Assembly: GCA_029266495.1 (NCBI GenBank)
Contig: JAQSWS010000008.1
Coordinates: 41,127 to 105,126, forward strand
DNA: 64,000 nucleotides
Direction: 5' to 3'
Source of the DNA: Rariglobus sp.
GTDB lineage: Bacteria; Verrucomicrobiota; Verrucomicrobiia; Opitutales; Opitutaceae
Positions 1 through 9,232 of this stretch are shown in pieces (the first letter of the stretch is position 1; each line of letters starts with the position of its first letter). The position numbers and the translations under genes are program-made. The notes beneath the pieces were generated by a model. That model ran no database searches and was not told the DNA's origin. It saw nothing but the letters and a program-made list of their open reading frames with translations.

Positions 1-1677
1 GTCCAGGATCAGCAGACGCGGATCGGCGAGCAGGGCGCGCGCAAAACACACCAGCTGGCGCTGCCCGGTCGAAATGCCGCCGCCTCGCTCGCCCACCGTC
101 GTGGCGAGGCCCTGCGGCAGCGAGTCGAACATGTCCGCGCAACCCAGCCGCGCGACCGCCGCACGCACCTCGTCCTCCGTCGCCTCGGGCCGCCCGAAGC
201 GGATGTTGTCCAGCACCGTGCCGGCAAAAAGAAAGTTGCTCTGCTGCACCATGCCCGTCTGCCGGTGCAGCGAACGCCCGGTGATCGTGCGGATCTCCCG
301 TCCGTCAATCAGCACCTCACCGGCGGTCGGCAGATAAAATTTGGAGACCAGGTTGATGATCGAGCTCTTGCCGCTCCCCGTGTGGCCAACCAGCGCGATC
401 ATGCTGCCCGGCGCCGCCGTGAAACTCACGTCGCTCAACACCGGCCTTGCGGGATTGTAGCCAAAGGACACCCCGCGAAATTCGACGCGCGCGCCGCGCG
501 CCTCCGCCGGCGCCCCGGCGGAAAGACGCGGATCGGGCAGCGCCACTGCATCCGCCGCATCCTCCCAGTCGGGTTTTGTATCGAGGAGCTGGAACACGCG
601 TTCCGCCCCGGCCATCGAGACGAGCGCCTGGTTGTAGAGATTTCCCAGCACCTGGATCGGCGCGAAAAATTGATTGGCGAAGAGGAAGAAGGTGATGAGC
701 ACGCCGATCTCGACCTGTCCGTGAAGCACCTGCCAGCCGCCCAGTATCAGCAGGATCGCGACGAAGAACTGGCTGTTGAGTTCCAGCAGCGGCAGGAGGA
801 TGGCCGACGACCGCGCCGTGCCCATGCTGTAGCGCGAGTGATCCGCGAGCAGGCCGCGAAAAAGCCCCGCGTTGGTGTTCTGCCGCACAAAACCCTGCGT
901 CACCCGGATGCCGTTGATTGACTCCGCAAGCGTGGCGGTGACGCGGCTGAAACTCTCCTGCTGCGCCCGGGTGTCTCGGCTGAGGCGGCCGCGGAAATGA
1001 TTGTTCAACACCCAGAGCACCGGCGCGAGGCCGAGCACGACGAGGAAAAGCACCCAGTCGGTGAACGCCATCACCGCCGCCGCGAACAGCATCTGGCCCA
1101 GTTGCACGATTCCGACGAAAAACACATGCTCGATGCCCGCGCGCAACGACTCCACGTCGCTCGTCACGCGGCTGAGTATCCGCCCGAGCTTCACCCGGTG
1201 GAAAAAACTCATCGGCATCCGGCTCACATGCGCAAAAATATCCATGCGCATCTGCCCCACCACCGCTTCGCCGATTTCCAGGGCGAAGCGCTGGCGGAAG
1301 TGGAACAACACGTCGGTGAACACGGCCAGCAGCGCATAACCAGCCACCCACCAAAATAGCGGCGACAACTGTAAGAAGAAAACAACCGACGTCTTGGTCA
1401 GCCATGGATAAGCTTCAACCCACCAAAACAGAGGGGAAACCCGCTGATTCGCGATGGGCCCCGCGATGATCAGCGCGCTCAGCCAGGCCAGGGCGGGCAG
1501 TTGCGACGCACGCAGCACCGTGAGCACGATCAGCCAGTTCCGTTTGCGGGCGAAGCGGCGCGTATAGCCGAAGAGCCGGCGCACGATCTTCCAGTCGAGC
1601 GGCTTGACCTCCGCCTCCGGTTCGTCGTCCCGCGCACGCTGCACGAGTGAAAGGGGCTGGCGTCCTGAGGGCTTCAT
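1..1677 (-). CDS. ABC exporter half-transporter, second subunit (3' end cut off by window)
   Basis: An ATP-driven exporter half-molecule: an N-terminal transmembrane domain (roughly residues 35-330) followed by a nucleotide-binding domain. Translation shows Walker A GHTGSGKSS near residue 429, a Q-loop, a signature reading GISTGQRQ near residue 532, and Walker B LLILD as the last residues before the window edge, so the catalytic residue is not visible. The ATG at 1677 overlaps the stop of the upstream subunit (ATGA) and is preceded by AAGGAGG at good spacing, which fixes the start and implies translational coupling. The signature departs from LSGGQ, as in one half of heterodimeric exporters of the BmrCD/TM287-288 type. 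The substrate is unknown; drug, lipid or peptide export are all possible. Confidence 0.93.
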   Translation of the reverse strand, partial: MKPSGRQPLSLVQRARDDEPEAEVKPLDWKIVRRLFGYTRRFARKRNWLIVLTVLRASQLPALAWLSALIIAGPIANQRVSPLFWWVEAYPWLTKTSVVFFLQLSPLFWWVAGYALLAVFTDVLFHFRQRFALEIGEAVVGQMRMDIFAHVSRMPMSFFHRVKLGRILSRVTSDVESLRAGIEHVFFVGIVQLGQMLFAAAVMAFTDWVLFLVVLGLAPVLWVLNNHFRGRLSRDTRAQQESFSRVTATLAESINGIRVTQGFVRQNTNAGLFRGLLADHSRYSMGTARSSAILLPLLELNSQFFVAILLILGGWQVLHGQVEIGVLITFFLFANQFFAPIQVLGNLYNQALVSMAGAERVFQLLDTKPDWEDAADAVALPDPRLSAGAPAEARGARVEFRGVSFGYNPARPVLSDVSFTAAPGSMIALVGHTGSGKSSIINLVSKFYLPTAGEVLIDGREIRTITGRSLHRQTGMVQQSNFLFAGTVLDNIRFGRPEATEDEVRAAVARLGCADMFDSLPQGLATTVGERGGGISTGQRQLVCFARALLADPRLLILD

Positions 1678-3566
1678 GCGCCGGCCTCCTTTTCACGCTG
1701 GAGCGCGGACGCGTCCTCGCGGTTGACCAGTTGAAGATCCGCCACCCGCAGATACGCCCCGGGCACCCGCATGAGCTCCGCGTGGGTGCCGCGCTGCACG
1801 ATTCGACCGTTCTCCATCACGATGATGAAATCGGCGCGGCGCAGCGTGCTCAACCGGTGCGCCACGATGAAGGTGGTGCGGCCCGCGATGGCGTTTTCCA
1901 GCGCCGTGAAAATCTCGTGCTCCGTCTCGCTGTCGATCGCCGCCGTCGGATCGTCGAGCAGCAAAATGGCCGGCTCAAGGAGCACCGCGCGCGCAATGGC
2001 CAGACGCTGGCGCTGGCCGCCCGAGAGCGTGTTGCCGCTTTCGCCGAGCACGGTCTCGTAGCCCTGCGGAAGCGCCATGATGAAATCGTGAGCCGCGGCC
2101 ACCCGCGCCGCCTTTTCAATCTGCTCCCGGGTCGCCTCGGGATGCCCGAAGGCAATGTTCGAGGCCACCGTGTTGGAAAAAAGAAAACTCTCCTGGAACA
2201 CGATGCCGATGCCGCGCCGCAGGTCGTTGAGCCGCAGCTTGCGCACGTCCGTGCCGTCAACCAGCACGCGCCCCTCCGTCGCGTCGTAGAAACGCGGAAT
2301 CAGGCTCATCAGCGAACTCTTGCCCGCGCCGGTTGCGCCGAGGATCGCCACGCACTGGCCGGGTTTCACCTCGAGGTCGATGTCCCGCAGCACCGGGCCG
2401 GCACCATCATAGGCAAACGACACCCGGTCGAACCGCACCTCGCCGGTGAGGCGCGGACGAATGGCCGCCCCGGGCGCGTCACTTACCTCGATGGGTGCGT
2501 CGAGGATCTCGAAGACCCGGCGCGCGCCGACGAGGGACTGTTGCACGCTGTTGACGAGGGTCGCCACCTGGTTGACCTGGCCGGAAAACTGGTCGAGCAA
2601 CCCGGCGAACACCACGAGGCCCGTGCCGAGCGGCAGTTCACCGCGGATGACGAGCCAGCCGCCGTAGCCGAGCAGCACCATCATGTTGATGCGGGTGAGA
2701 AACCCCACCGCGGGCGAGAACAGGCTCACGCGCCAGAAAATGCCCTGTTGCTGATCGTAGACCGCGCGGTTTTTCGCGTCGAACATCTCGCGGTCCTCCT
2801 GCTCGCGCCCGAAGGCCTTCGTCACCTGCACGCCCTGGATGCTCTCGGCAAAGTGCTGGACCATCTTTTCCACCAGTTCACGGCTTTGCGCGTAGCGAGG
2901 CTGGATGTAGCGGGAAAACGCCGTCGACATCACCGCCAGCACCGGCGTGGTCGCGAGACACGCCAGCGTCAGGCCCGGATGAAGGCTCGCCATGTAGATC
3001 GTATAGAGCGTGAGCGACACGATCATGATCACGCTCTGGATCATCACCTGATCCACGAACATGCGCACCGCCTGCACGTCCCCCGTGACCCGCGTGATGA
3101 TCGAACCCGTGGTGTTGGCGTCAAAAAAACGAAAGCTCAGCTTCTGGAGCTTGTCGTAGACCTCGCCGCGCAGATCCACCACGAGCCGTTGCTGCACGAG
3201 CCGGTTGATTGAAATCGTATAAAGAAAATTGAGCCCGGCCCGCAGGAGCGCAAACACGAGGATGCAACCCGCAATCAGCAGCAGCACGCGAAACGGCTCC
3301 CAGTCCTGCGGGAGTTGCAGGCTGAACTTGGCTTGGGGAAAATCCACCACCCTCCCCTGCCCCCGCTGGCCGATCACCCAGCCGATATAGTCGATGCCCA
3401 GGCCGGTGAGGCTCAAGCCGCTCAGACCGAGGGAGAGCAGGATCAGCTGCAACATCAGCACCTGCACGCACCGGGCGCGATAACGCCAGGCCAGGCCAAA
3501 CAGTCTACGGATCAACCGTCCGTTGGAAACCGGCTCCGTGGCTGGATCGCCGGGGGGTGCGCTCAC
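1674..3566 (-). CDS. ABC exporter half-transporter, first subunit (degenerate catalytic site)
   Basis: A 630-residue fused permease/ATPase. Residues 30-345 form the transmembrane domain. The nucleotide-binding domain has Walker A GATGAGKSS (410-418), signature LSGGQ (514-518), Walker B LLLDD (535-539) and H-loop VAHRLS. At the position after the Walker B aspartate, where active ABC ATPases have glutamate, this protein has D539 in DDPTAAID. That substitution marks the non-canonical ATP site of heterodimeric exporters, so it should pair with the downstream subunit, with which it overlaps by ATGA. The start codon is GTG at 3566, overlapping the stop of the upstream small exported-protein gene (GTGA), so three genes form one tight operon. 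The substrate cannot be told from sequence. Confidence 0.95.
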   Translation of the reverse strand: MSAPPGDPATEPVSNGRLIRRLFGLAWRYRARCVQVLMLQLILLSLGLSGLSLTGLGIDYIGWVIGQRGQGRVVDFPQAKFSLQLPQDWEPFRVLLLIAGCILVFALLRAGLNFLYTISINRLVQQRLVVDLRGEVYDKLQKLSFRFFDANTTGSIITRVTGDVQAVRMFVDQVMIQSVIMIVSLTLYTIYMASLHPGLTLACLATTPVLAVMSTAFSRYIQPRYAQSRELVEKMVQHFAESIQGVQVTKAFGREQEDREMFDAKNRAVYDQQQGIFWRVSLFSPAVGFLTRINMMVLLGYGGWLVIRGELPLGTGLVVFAGLLDQFSGQVNQVATLVNSVQQSLVGARRVFEILDAPIEVSDAPGAAIRPRLTGEVRFDRVSFAYDGAGPVLRDIDLEVKPGQCVAILGATGAGKSSLMSLIPRFYDATEGRVLVDGTDVRKLRLNDLRRGIGIVFQESFLFSNTVASNIAFGHPEATREQIEKAARVAAAHDFIMALPQGYETVLGESGNTLSGGQRQRLAIARAVLLEPAILLLDDPTAAIDSETEHEIFTALENAIAGRTTFIVAHRLSTLRRADFIIVMENGRIVQRGTHAELMRVPGAYLRVADLQLVNREDASALQREKEAGA

Positions 3567-4120
3567 TGCCCTGAGGCGGCAGGCTGGGCCGCGGGGGTTG
3601 TGCCGGTGGCGGCAGACTGGCGCAACGCGCGCCGGCGGCGCACTTCGGCTGCGACCGACTCGAGCCGCTGCTGATCCCGCGCAGCCGGAACGGCCGTCAC
3701 CCGATTCCCGCCGGGTTGCGCGTTATTGACCACGGGCAGCGGCGCGGGCGCCGCCGCGGTGATTTTGGGCGACGACAGTGGCAGCGTGAACCGCTGGCCT
3801 TGATAATCGACCGTGACAAGATCACTGCCCGCATCATAGGCGCTCACCTTGAAATCCGAACCGGTGTCCCGCTGGGTCACCCACGCCCCGAGATTTTTTG
3901 CGCGGTCGTAAAAGCCGAACAACACCCCCTCTTTTGTCGTGATCACCCCGCGGAATTCGACCGTGGCACCCTCGGTGACCGCCGGCGCCGCGGTTTCCTC
4001 CTGCTTGAGCACAAAAGGCGAGTTGGTCACCAGACCCTGCAGCGATACGACGGCGCCGGAAGCGGCGTTCGCGACGAGGAGAAAAGCAAGGACTGCGAAA
4101 TGGGGCAAAGGGACGGACAT
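3563..4120 (-). CDS. Small exported protein of unknown function, first gene of exporter operon
   Basis: 185 residues with a clear signal peptide (MSVPLPHFAVLAFLLVANAA, cleavage near ASG-A), then a compact region of about 100 residues that is probably beta-rich, and a Pro/Ala/Arg-rich tail. I do not recognise a family. Its stop overlaps the GTG start of the ABC exporter gene, so it is almost certainly co-transcribed and may be a periplasmic partner of the transporter. That role is inferred from position only. An alternative is an unrelated periplasmic protein that happens to lead the operon. Confidence 0.75.
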   Translation of the reverse strand: MSVPLPHFAVLAFLLVANAASGAVVSLQGLVTNSPFVLKQEETAAPAVTEGATVEFRGVITTKEGVLFGFYDRAKNLGAWVTQRDTGSDFKVSAYDAGSDLVTVDYQGQRFTLPLSSPKITAAAPAPLPVVNNAQPGGNRVTAVPAARDQQRLESVAAEVRRRRALRQSAATGTTPAAQPAASGQ

Positions 4121-4254
4121 GACTGAGAGGAAGGTATAAACCGGCGGATGTTCACGTCAAGCGACGCCCTGAAATCGCAACGGTTACGCCTGCGCCACAC
4201 AAGGCCCGAAACTCAAGTCCCGCGGAACCGGACATTTGGCGCCCCACGCCCCGT

Positions 4255-5562
4255 TCAGCCCTGCGTCTCCCTGCGCGGAGCAAAAACCTTCGCCGCGCTG
4301 TCGCCAAACTCGACCGTCTGCGTCGGAAAGGCAAACGACAGACCCCGGGCCTGCACCGCACGCATCATCGCAAGGTTGATCCGTTGCCGCAGGCGCATGG
4401 ATTTCTGAAAGTCGGGATCCTTCGCCACATAAACGAGCCAGATATCGAGCGACGAGGCGCTGTAATCGCGAAAGAACACCATGACCGAGGTCGGATCGAC
4501 CTCCTCCTCCGCCAGGATGAGCTGGCGGAACTCCTCGACGATCGCGTCCATCTTTTCCGCCGGCGTGTCGTAGGTGAGCCCGATCACCTGCTCGACCCGG
4601 CGCTCGGTGAAACGGGCCAGATTCGTGACCACCTCCGCAGCGACCATCTTGTTCGGCAGCACGATGAGCGATTTGTCCACGGCGCGAAGCCGGGTCGAAC
4701 GCAACCCGATGTCCTCCACCGCGCCGGAAAATGCGCCAATGCGCACAAACTCGCCGATCTTAAACGGCTGGTCGATGGCGACCACGATGGAACCAAAAAT
4801 ATTGGCGATCGTGTCCTGCGCTGCGAGCGCGAAGGCCAGGCCGCCCAGCCCGAGGCCGGCGAGGAACGCCTTCACGTCCGCCCCCAGGCTCTGCGCGGTC
4901 ATCAACACCGCGAGCACGGCAAACAGGGTCACCAGCGTTTTTTTGATCCATGGCATGAACGCCGCCACCCCCGCCTGACGCGCGCGCGCCACCTCGGCGA
5001 GATGGTCGAGCAAGGCGCTCAGCGCACGCAGCAGCCCCCAAAAAAAACACAGTGAAAACGCCACCGTCATCGCCGCGCGAAACAGGTCGTCGCTCGAGAG
5101 CGGAAGCTTGAGGACCTTGAGCGCGGCAAAGATGCCGAGCAGCGCGATGAACGTCGCCAGCGGCGCCTCCAGCGCGGGAAACAGCTTGTCGTCAAACGTC
5201 GTCCGGGTCCGCGAGGCCAGCTTCTTCAGGAAGCCGAAAATCCATAGCGTGAGGACATGGCGCAGCAGATAGAAAACGACCAGCAGCGTGCCCGCGACGG
5301 CATAGTGCTGCCAGCTGTTGCCGGAACTGCGCACATTGAACAACGCGAGAAGCGAATCCACCAGGTGCTCCAAAAAATCCGGGGTGCGGGTCCCGTCCTG
5401 CCCCGAGGCGACCGCCGCGGCGGCTTGCGTTGCCTGATTGGCGGAATTCGCGGCGGAGGCCGCGGACTCCGAGCTGGCGGCGGCGGACTCGGCGGCCGGT
5501 TGCGCCCAGACGGACGAGACGCCCAGAACCCACAAAAACAAGGCTGCGCTGACACGTTTCAT
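4255..5562 (-). CDS. MscS-family mechanosensitive channel with signal peptide
   Basis: A small-conductance mechanosensitive channel protein of 435 residues that would open under membrane tension to release solutes. I chose the ATG at 5562 because it begins a signal peptide (MKRVSAALFLWVLGVSSVWA) followed by an Ala/Ser/Glu-rich linker; the upstream in-frame ATG at 5670 adds only charged low-complexity sequence. Hydrophobic segments lie near residues 88-110, 133-152, 161-185 and 209-226. The Gly/Ala-rich pore helix (about 232-262, LAGLGLGGLAFALAAQD) and the following beta domain (IANIFGSIVV, PFKIGEFVRI, VEDIGLRSTRLR) are classic MscS. It stands alone downstream of rhaI with about 145 bases between them, so co-transcription is possible but not shown. 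Confidence 0.93.
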   Translation of the reverse strand: MKRVSAALFLWVLGVSSVWAQPAAESAAASSESAASAANSANQATQAAAAVASGQDGTRTPDFLEHLVDSLLALFNVRSSGNSWQHYAVAGTLLVVFYLLRHVLTLWIFGFLKKLASRTRTTFDDKLFPALEAPLATFIALLGIFAALKVLKLPLSSDDLFRAAMTVAFSLCFFWGLLRALSALLDHLAEVARARQAGVAAFMPWIKKTLVTLFAVLAVLMTAQSLGADVKAFLAGLGLGGLAFALAAQDTIANIFGSIVVAIDQPFKIGEFVRIGAFSGAVEDIGLRSTRLRAVDKSLIVLPNKMVAAEVVTNLARFTERRVEQVIGLTYDTPAEKMDAIVEEFRQLILAEEEVDPTSVMVFFRDYSASSLDIWLVYVAKDPDFQKSMRLRQRINLAMMRAVQARGLSFAFPTQTVEFGDSAAKVFAPRRETQG

Positions 5563-5707
5563 AAGCGGGAATTTTTCCGCCCGCGCACCGTCCCTGTCAA
5601 CCTCCCCATCCTCTGCAGGCCCGGCCGCCGGTCGGGCTTGGGTGGGCTTCAGGCTGGGTCGGTCCCCCAAACACCCCGGCCACCGGTCGGGGCTACACCG
5701 GCCGGTG

Positions 5708-6916
5708 TCACGCGTAACCGCCGCCTTGCGTGAGCCCGAGTTCCTTGCGACGGCGCGTCCGTTCCGTCGCGGCTTTTTTCTCGTAGCCGGAACGGCGGTG
5801 CTCCGCCAGGGGATCGGAAGGCAGCCCGCGCGTCTTGCGCCAGGCCTTTATCGCCGGCGACACATCCGTGAAAAACGCCTTCTTCAACTCGAGTTCCGCA
5901 TCGACGACGTTGTTGACCGCCTGTGCTTTTTTGAGCGCGGCCTGGTCGACCAGCGCAGCCTTCGCGTAGAGCTCCTGCGCCATGATGACCGTCTGCAAGG
6001 TCGCCTCGATCTTCGGTTTTTCGTTGTGCGACTGGTCGATCATGTAGGCGATCGCCGGCGCCGCTCCGCGATCCGCCGCAAAGCTGTGGATCTCATAAAA
6101 AATCCGGAAGACCTGATACGGATCAATCGAGCCGAGCGTAAGATCGTCGTCGGCATAACGCCGGTCGTTGAAATGAAACCCGCCGAGCATCCCCTCATCC
6201 AGGAGGAACGCCACGATCTGCTCGATGTTCTGGCCTTGGTAATGATGCCCCGTATCCACGAGCACCTTGGCGCGCGGTCCGGCCTTCTTTGCATGAATGT
6301 AGGCCATGCCCCAGTCGGCGATGTCGGTCGCGTAGAACGCGGGCTCGAACGGCTTGTATTCGACGAGCATCGTCTGCTTCGGCGACAGCTTCTTGTGAAG
6401 CGCTTTCAGGCACGCTTCGAAGTAACCCTTGCGCTCGCGAATATTCCCCTGGCCGGGGTAGTTGGTGCCGTCGGCGAACCACAACGACACCGAGTCGCTG
6501 CCCACCGCCTTGCCGATGGCGATCGAATCGTGGCAATGCTGCAAGGCCCGCTCGCGCACCGCCGCGTCGTTGTTGCCGAAGGAACCCCATTTATACTCCT
6601 GGTCCTGAAACAAATTCGGGTTGATCGAGCCGATCTTCACGCCGTGCTTCGCGGCCAGTTTGACCGCGTTCCTCGGATCTTCGCCCGCCACGAAATCCCA
6701 CAGCACATGCACCGCGACCGACGGGCAGCAGCCGGTGAGCGCGTTGACCTGGCCGGCGTCGGCCAGCTTGTCGTCAAGGTCGATCGCGGAGGCCGCCTGA
6801 TAAAACTTGCCGAAGCGGGTGCCGGTGTCGGCGAAGCCCCAGGAGGGCGTTTCGATGGCAAAACCGTCGAGGACGGGAAGCAGGGTGTCGGTCAGGGAGG
6901 TGGTTTTTTTGGCCAT
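5708..6916 (-). CDS. rhaI: L-rhamnose isomerase, Pseudomonas stutzeri type
   Basis: A 402-residue TIM-barrel aldose-ketose isomerase that should convert L-rhamnose to L-rhamnulose in the cytoplasm. E186 (in VEYKPFEP), D221 (LVDTGHHYQG), H248 (GGFHFNDRR) and D294 (YMIDQSHN) have exactly the spacing I recall for the four metal ligands of P. stutzeri L-rhamnose isomerase (Glu219, Asp254, His281, Asp327; constant offset 33). The enzyme family is promiscuous on related sugars. It is divergent from an AraC-type regulator across about 107 bases, which suggests sugar-responsive control. A GH78 rhamnosidase lies 17 kb away. No rhamnulokinase or aldolase gene is seen in the window. Confidence 0.92.
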   Translation of the reverse strand: MAKKTTSLTDTLLPVLDGFAIETPSWGFADTGTRFGKFYQAASAIDLDDKLADAGQVNALTGCCPSVAVHVLWDFVAGEDPRNAVKLAAKHGVKIGSINPNLFQDQEYKWGSFGNNDAAVRERALQHCHDSIAIGKAVGSDSVSLWFADGTNYPGQGNIRERKGYFEACLKALHKKLSPKQTMLVEYKPFEPAFYATDIADWGMAYIHAKKAGPRAKVLVDTGHHYQGQNIEQIVAFLLDEGMLGGFHFNDRRYADDDLTLGSIDPYQVFRIFYEIHSFAADRGAAPAIAYMIDQSHNEKPKIEATLQTVIMAQELYAKAALVDQAALKKAQAVNNVVDAELELKKAFFTDVSPAIKAWRKTRGLPSDPLAEHRRSGYEKKAATERTRRRKELGLTQGGGYA

Positions 6917-7023
6917 GGCCGGTCAGGGGCTTAGATATAGATTTTGGGTGAACTGACAGAATGACAGGCTAGCAGCATTATCATGGGTTGAGAATCGGCC
7001 ATTTGATCATTTTCATATAAAAA
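6917..7023. promoter_or_regulatory. Divergent promoter region between rhaI and AraC regulator
   Basis: A 107-base A+T-richer gap between two divergent starts, where both promoters and the AraC-type operators must lie. It contains a short direct repeat, TGACAG-AA-TGACAG (about 6956-6969), of the half-site kind used by AraC family members, and a TGATCA palindrome near the regulator start. No convincing -35/-10 pair could be assigned by eye. Confidence 0.4.
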
Positions 7024-7914
7024 ATGAGCCAGCCATCGACCGACTTCTTCCGCTACCTCCCCTACCTGCCCGAGGCGGAGGCCTGGGGTCTGGCCGTGAC
7101 CGCCGGCGGACGCGTGCGCACCGGGCCGGGTGAGGCCTACCCGCCCGGGGGGCATCCCGCCGACCACCAGCTTTCCTGGGCCAAGGGTCGCGTGCTCGGA
7201 GCCTGGCAGATCGTATTCATAATCTCAGGACGCGGACACTTCGAGTCGGCCGCAACCAAGCCTGCCAGGGTGGCCGCCGGCACGGCCATGATCCTCTTTC
7301 CCGGCGTGTGGCACCGTTATGCGCCCGACCCCGCGACCGGCTGGAGCGAGCGCTGGATCGAGTTGCGCGGACCGGTGCCCGAACGTTTGCAATCCGCCGG
7401 GCTGCTCGCGTCCACCGCCCCGCTGCACCGCCTCGGCAAGGCCTCGGAGGTCGAGGCGTTGTTCACGCGCATCCATGACCGCCTGCGCGAGCCGGGCCAC
7501 GGTTTCGATCCGGAGCCGGGTGCGTGGGCGCTGCAGATTCTTGCGCGGCTCCACGCCTCCGCCCGGCGCCCCGGCGCCGCCGGACCGATGCCGCGCGTGA
7601 TCGCCCGCGCCGAGCAAATACTCGCCGAACGCGTTGAAAACCCGCCGCCCATGGAGGCGCTCGCGCGCGAACTGGGCGTCGCCTACTCTCATTTTCGCCG
7701 CGAATTCAAGACCCGCACCGGCCTCCCACCCAAACAATACCTGCTCCGCCTGCGCCTCGAGAAAGCCCGGCGGCTGCTCGGCAACACGCCGGATCCGGTT
7801 AAAACCATCGCCGACCAGCTCGGCTTCAATTCGCCTTTCCATCTCTCGGCCGCCTTCAAAAAAGAATTCGGGATCTCGCCGGCCCACTGGCGCCGCGCCG
7901 GGGTCGTTCGTTGA
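7024..7914 (+). CDS. AraC/XylS-family transcriptional regulator (probably of rhamnose use)
   Basis: A 296-residue regulator. The N-terminal half is a cupin-like sugar-sensing domain (about residues 50-130, with the typical stretch VAAGTAMILFPGVWHRY). The C-terminal roughly 100 residues hold two helix-turn-helix motifs, ending in the family hallmark IADQLGFNSPFHLSAAFKKE followed by GISPAHWRR. It is transcribed away from rhaI, so activation of rhaI in response to L-rhamnose or a related sugar is the simplest reading; this is inferred from position. The next gene on the same strand begins about 200 bases later, beyond a strong hairpin, so the regulator is probably monocistronic. Confidence 0.92.
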   Translation: MSQPSTDFFRYLPYLPEAEAWGLAVTAGGRVRTGPGEAYPPGGHPADHQLSWAKGRVLGAWQIVFIISGRGHFESAATKPARVAAGTAMILFPGVWHRYAPDPATGWSERWIELRGPVPERLQSAGLLASTAPLHRLGKASEVEALFTRIHDRLREPGHGFDPEPGAWALQILARLHASARRPGAAGPMPRVIARAEQILAERVENPPPMEALARELGVAYSHFRREFKTRTGLPPKQYLLRLRLEKARRLLGNTPDPVKTIADQLGFNSPFHLSAAFKKEFGISPAHWRRAGVVR

Positions 7915-7938
7915 GGCGCAACGGTAGCTCCGTTGTGG

Positions 7939-7958
7939 CCCGCCGCGTGAGCGGCGGG
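7939..7958 (+). terminator. GC hairpin after AraC regulator
   Basis: Perfect 8-bp stem CCCGCCGC / GCGGCGGG with a GTGA tetraloop, 24 bases after the regulator stop codon. There is no run of T after it, so it may be a weak or factor-assisted terminator, or simply a structured repeat. Confidence 0.35.
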
Positions 7959-8112
7959 GTCCCAGAATTTCCACGGCTCAGGGCTACGTAGAAAACAAAA
8001 CGCGGGCGTTTCCCCGACTCATCCTTGTGTGCTCCGCGCCCGCGACTGGTGTTAAATCCGGGGGCTCGCACAGGGGAACCGCCCGCACGGGCATAAGTCC
8101 GTGATCTTGCGC

Positions 8113-9174
8113 ATGAGTATCACCCGACAATTCACCCACTGCCTTCTGCGTCCCGAGGACGTGCCGCCTTCACAAGACAACCTCGAGGTCGTCGGGGTGT
8201 TCAACCCTGCGATCGCGGTCGTAAATGGTGAAACGCTTTTGCTGACACGCGTGGCCGAAGGGCCCGTCGAGACCCGCGCCGGATGGATCGCCCTGCCTCG
8301 CTGGGACATTGAAAACGGTCGCGTGCTCCTCGACTGGGTGGCCGAGGAGGATGTGCTGCGGGAGGACACCCGCAGCGTGCGGTTCAAGCGCGACGGCACG
8401 GTTCGCCTGACCTTTGCCTCACACCTTTGCCTCGCATGGAGCGGAGACAATCGGACGGTCCGTCAGGTGGAAACGAAACGCTTCCTGCCCACGTCCCCCC
8501 TGGAGGAATATGGCGTGGAAGATCCGCGCATCACCCGGATCGACGACACGTATTACATCACCTACGTGGCCATTTCACGACATGGACCGGCCACCATGCT
8601 CGTCTCCACGCGCGACTTCCGCTCGTTCCAGCGCCACGGCGTGATCTTTTGTCCGGACAACAAGGACATCGTCCTCTTCCCCGAAAAAATCGGCGGACGA
8701 TTCACCGCGCTCCACCGCCCGTCGTTGTCCGCCCGGCTGACACCTCCGGAGATATGGCTCGCGAGTTCCCCCGACCTCCTGCACTGGGGCAACCATGTCC
8801 ACCTGCTCGCAGGCACCCAGGATTGGGAATGCGGACGCATCGGCGCGGGCGCGCCGCCCGTCCGCACGTCCGCCGGGTGGCTGGAACTTTATCACGGCAA
8901 CGACCGGCGTTACGGCGAAACGCGGGTAGGCCGTTATTCGGGCGGCCTCCTGCTGCTGGATTTCGAAAACCCCACCCGGATCCTCGGTGTGTCGGATGCT
9001 GTTTTTATTCCCGAGATGGACTTTGAACTCAACGGCTTCGTGCCGGACGTGGTTTTCCCAACCGGCCTGATTCTGCAGGACGACCTGGCGCTGGTGTATT
9101 ACGGAGCCGCCGACACGGTCACCGCGGTGACCGCCTTCAAGCTGCAGGATCTGCTCGCGGCCGTCCGCCGTTGA
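8113..9174 (+). CDS. GH130 family beta-mannoside phosphorylase-like enzyme
   Basis: A 353-residue five-bladed beta-propeller of glycoside hydrolase family 130, whose members mostly phosphorolyse beta-1,4- or beta-1,2-mannosides. Visible family motifs are VGVFNPAI near residue 30, YGVEDPRIT with the expected catalytic Asp137, and KDIVLFPEK...FTALHRPS in the second half. There is no signal peptide, so it acts in the cytoplasm on imported oligosaccharides. I preferred the ATG at 8113 over an in-frame GTG at 8101; neither has a good ribosome-binding site. Linkage specificity cannot be read from the sequence. It converges on a glycosyltransferase gene whose partner is another GH130 protein. Confidence 0.9.
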   Translation: MSITRQFTHCLLRPEDVPPSQDNLEVVGVFNPAIAVVNGETLLLTRVAEGPVETRAGWIALPRWDIENGRVLLDWVAEEDVLREDTRSVRFKRDGTVRLTFASHLCLAWSGDNRTVRQVETKRFLPTSPLEEYGVEDPRITRIDDTYYITYVAISRHGPATMLVSTRDFRSFQRHGVIFCPDNKDIVLFPEKIGGRFTALHRPSLSARLTPPEIWLASSPDLLHWGNHVHLLAGTQDWECGRIGAGAPPVRTSAGWLELYHGNDRRYGETRVGRYSGGLLLLDFENPTRILGVSDAVFIPEMDFELNGFVPDVVFPTGLILQDDLALVYYGAADTVTAVTAFKLQDLLAAVRR

Positions 9175-9232
9175 ACGCCTGGGCGCGCGTGTGGTCCACC
9201 GGGGCCGCAAGACCGTCCAGACCCGCGTTCAA
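9171..9232. terminator. Inverted repeat joining the 3' ends of two convergent genes
   Basis: TTGAACGC (9171-9178) and GCGTTCAA (9225-9232) form a perfect 8-bp inverted repeat. Each arm contains the stop codon of one of the convergent genes. The loop is long (46 bases) and GC-rich, with no T-tract. It could be a bidirectional transcription stop or an RNA processing structure. Confidence 0.3.

Noticed and set aside
1647..3212. Long open frame on the plus strand opposite the ABC exporter
   Set aside because: It is antisense to a protein with clear ABC motifs and gives His/Arg-rich sequence without any family feature, as expected for a shadow frame in G+C-rich DNA.
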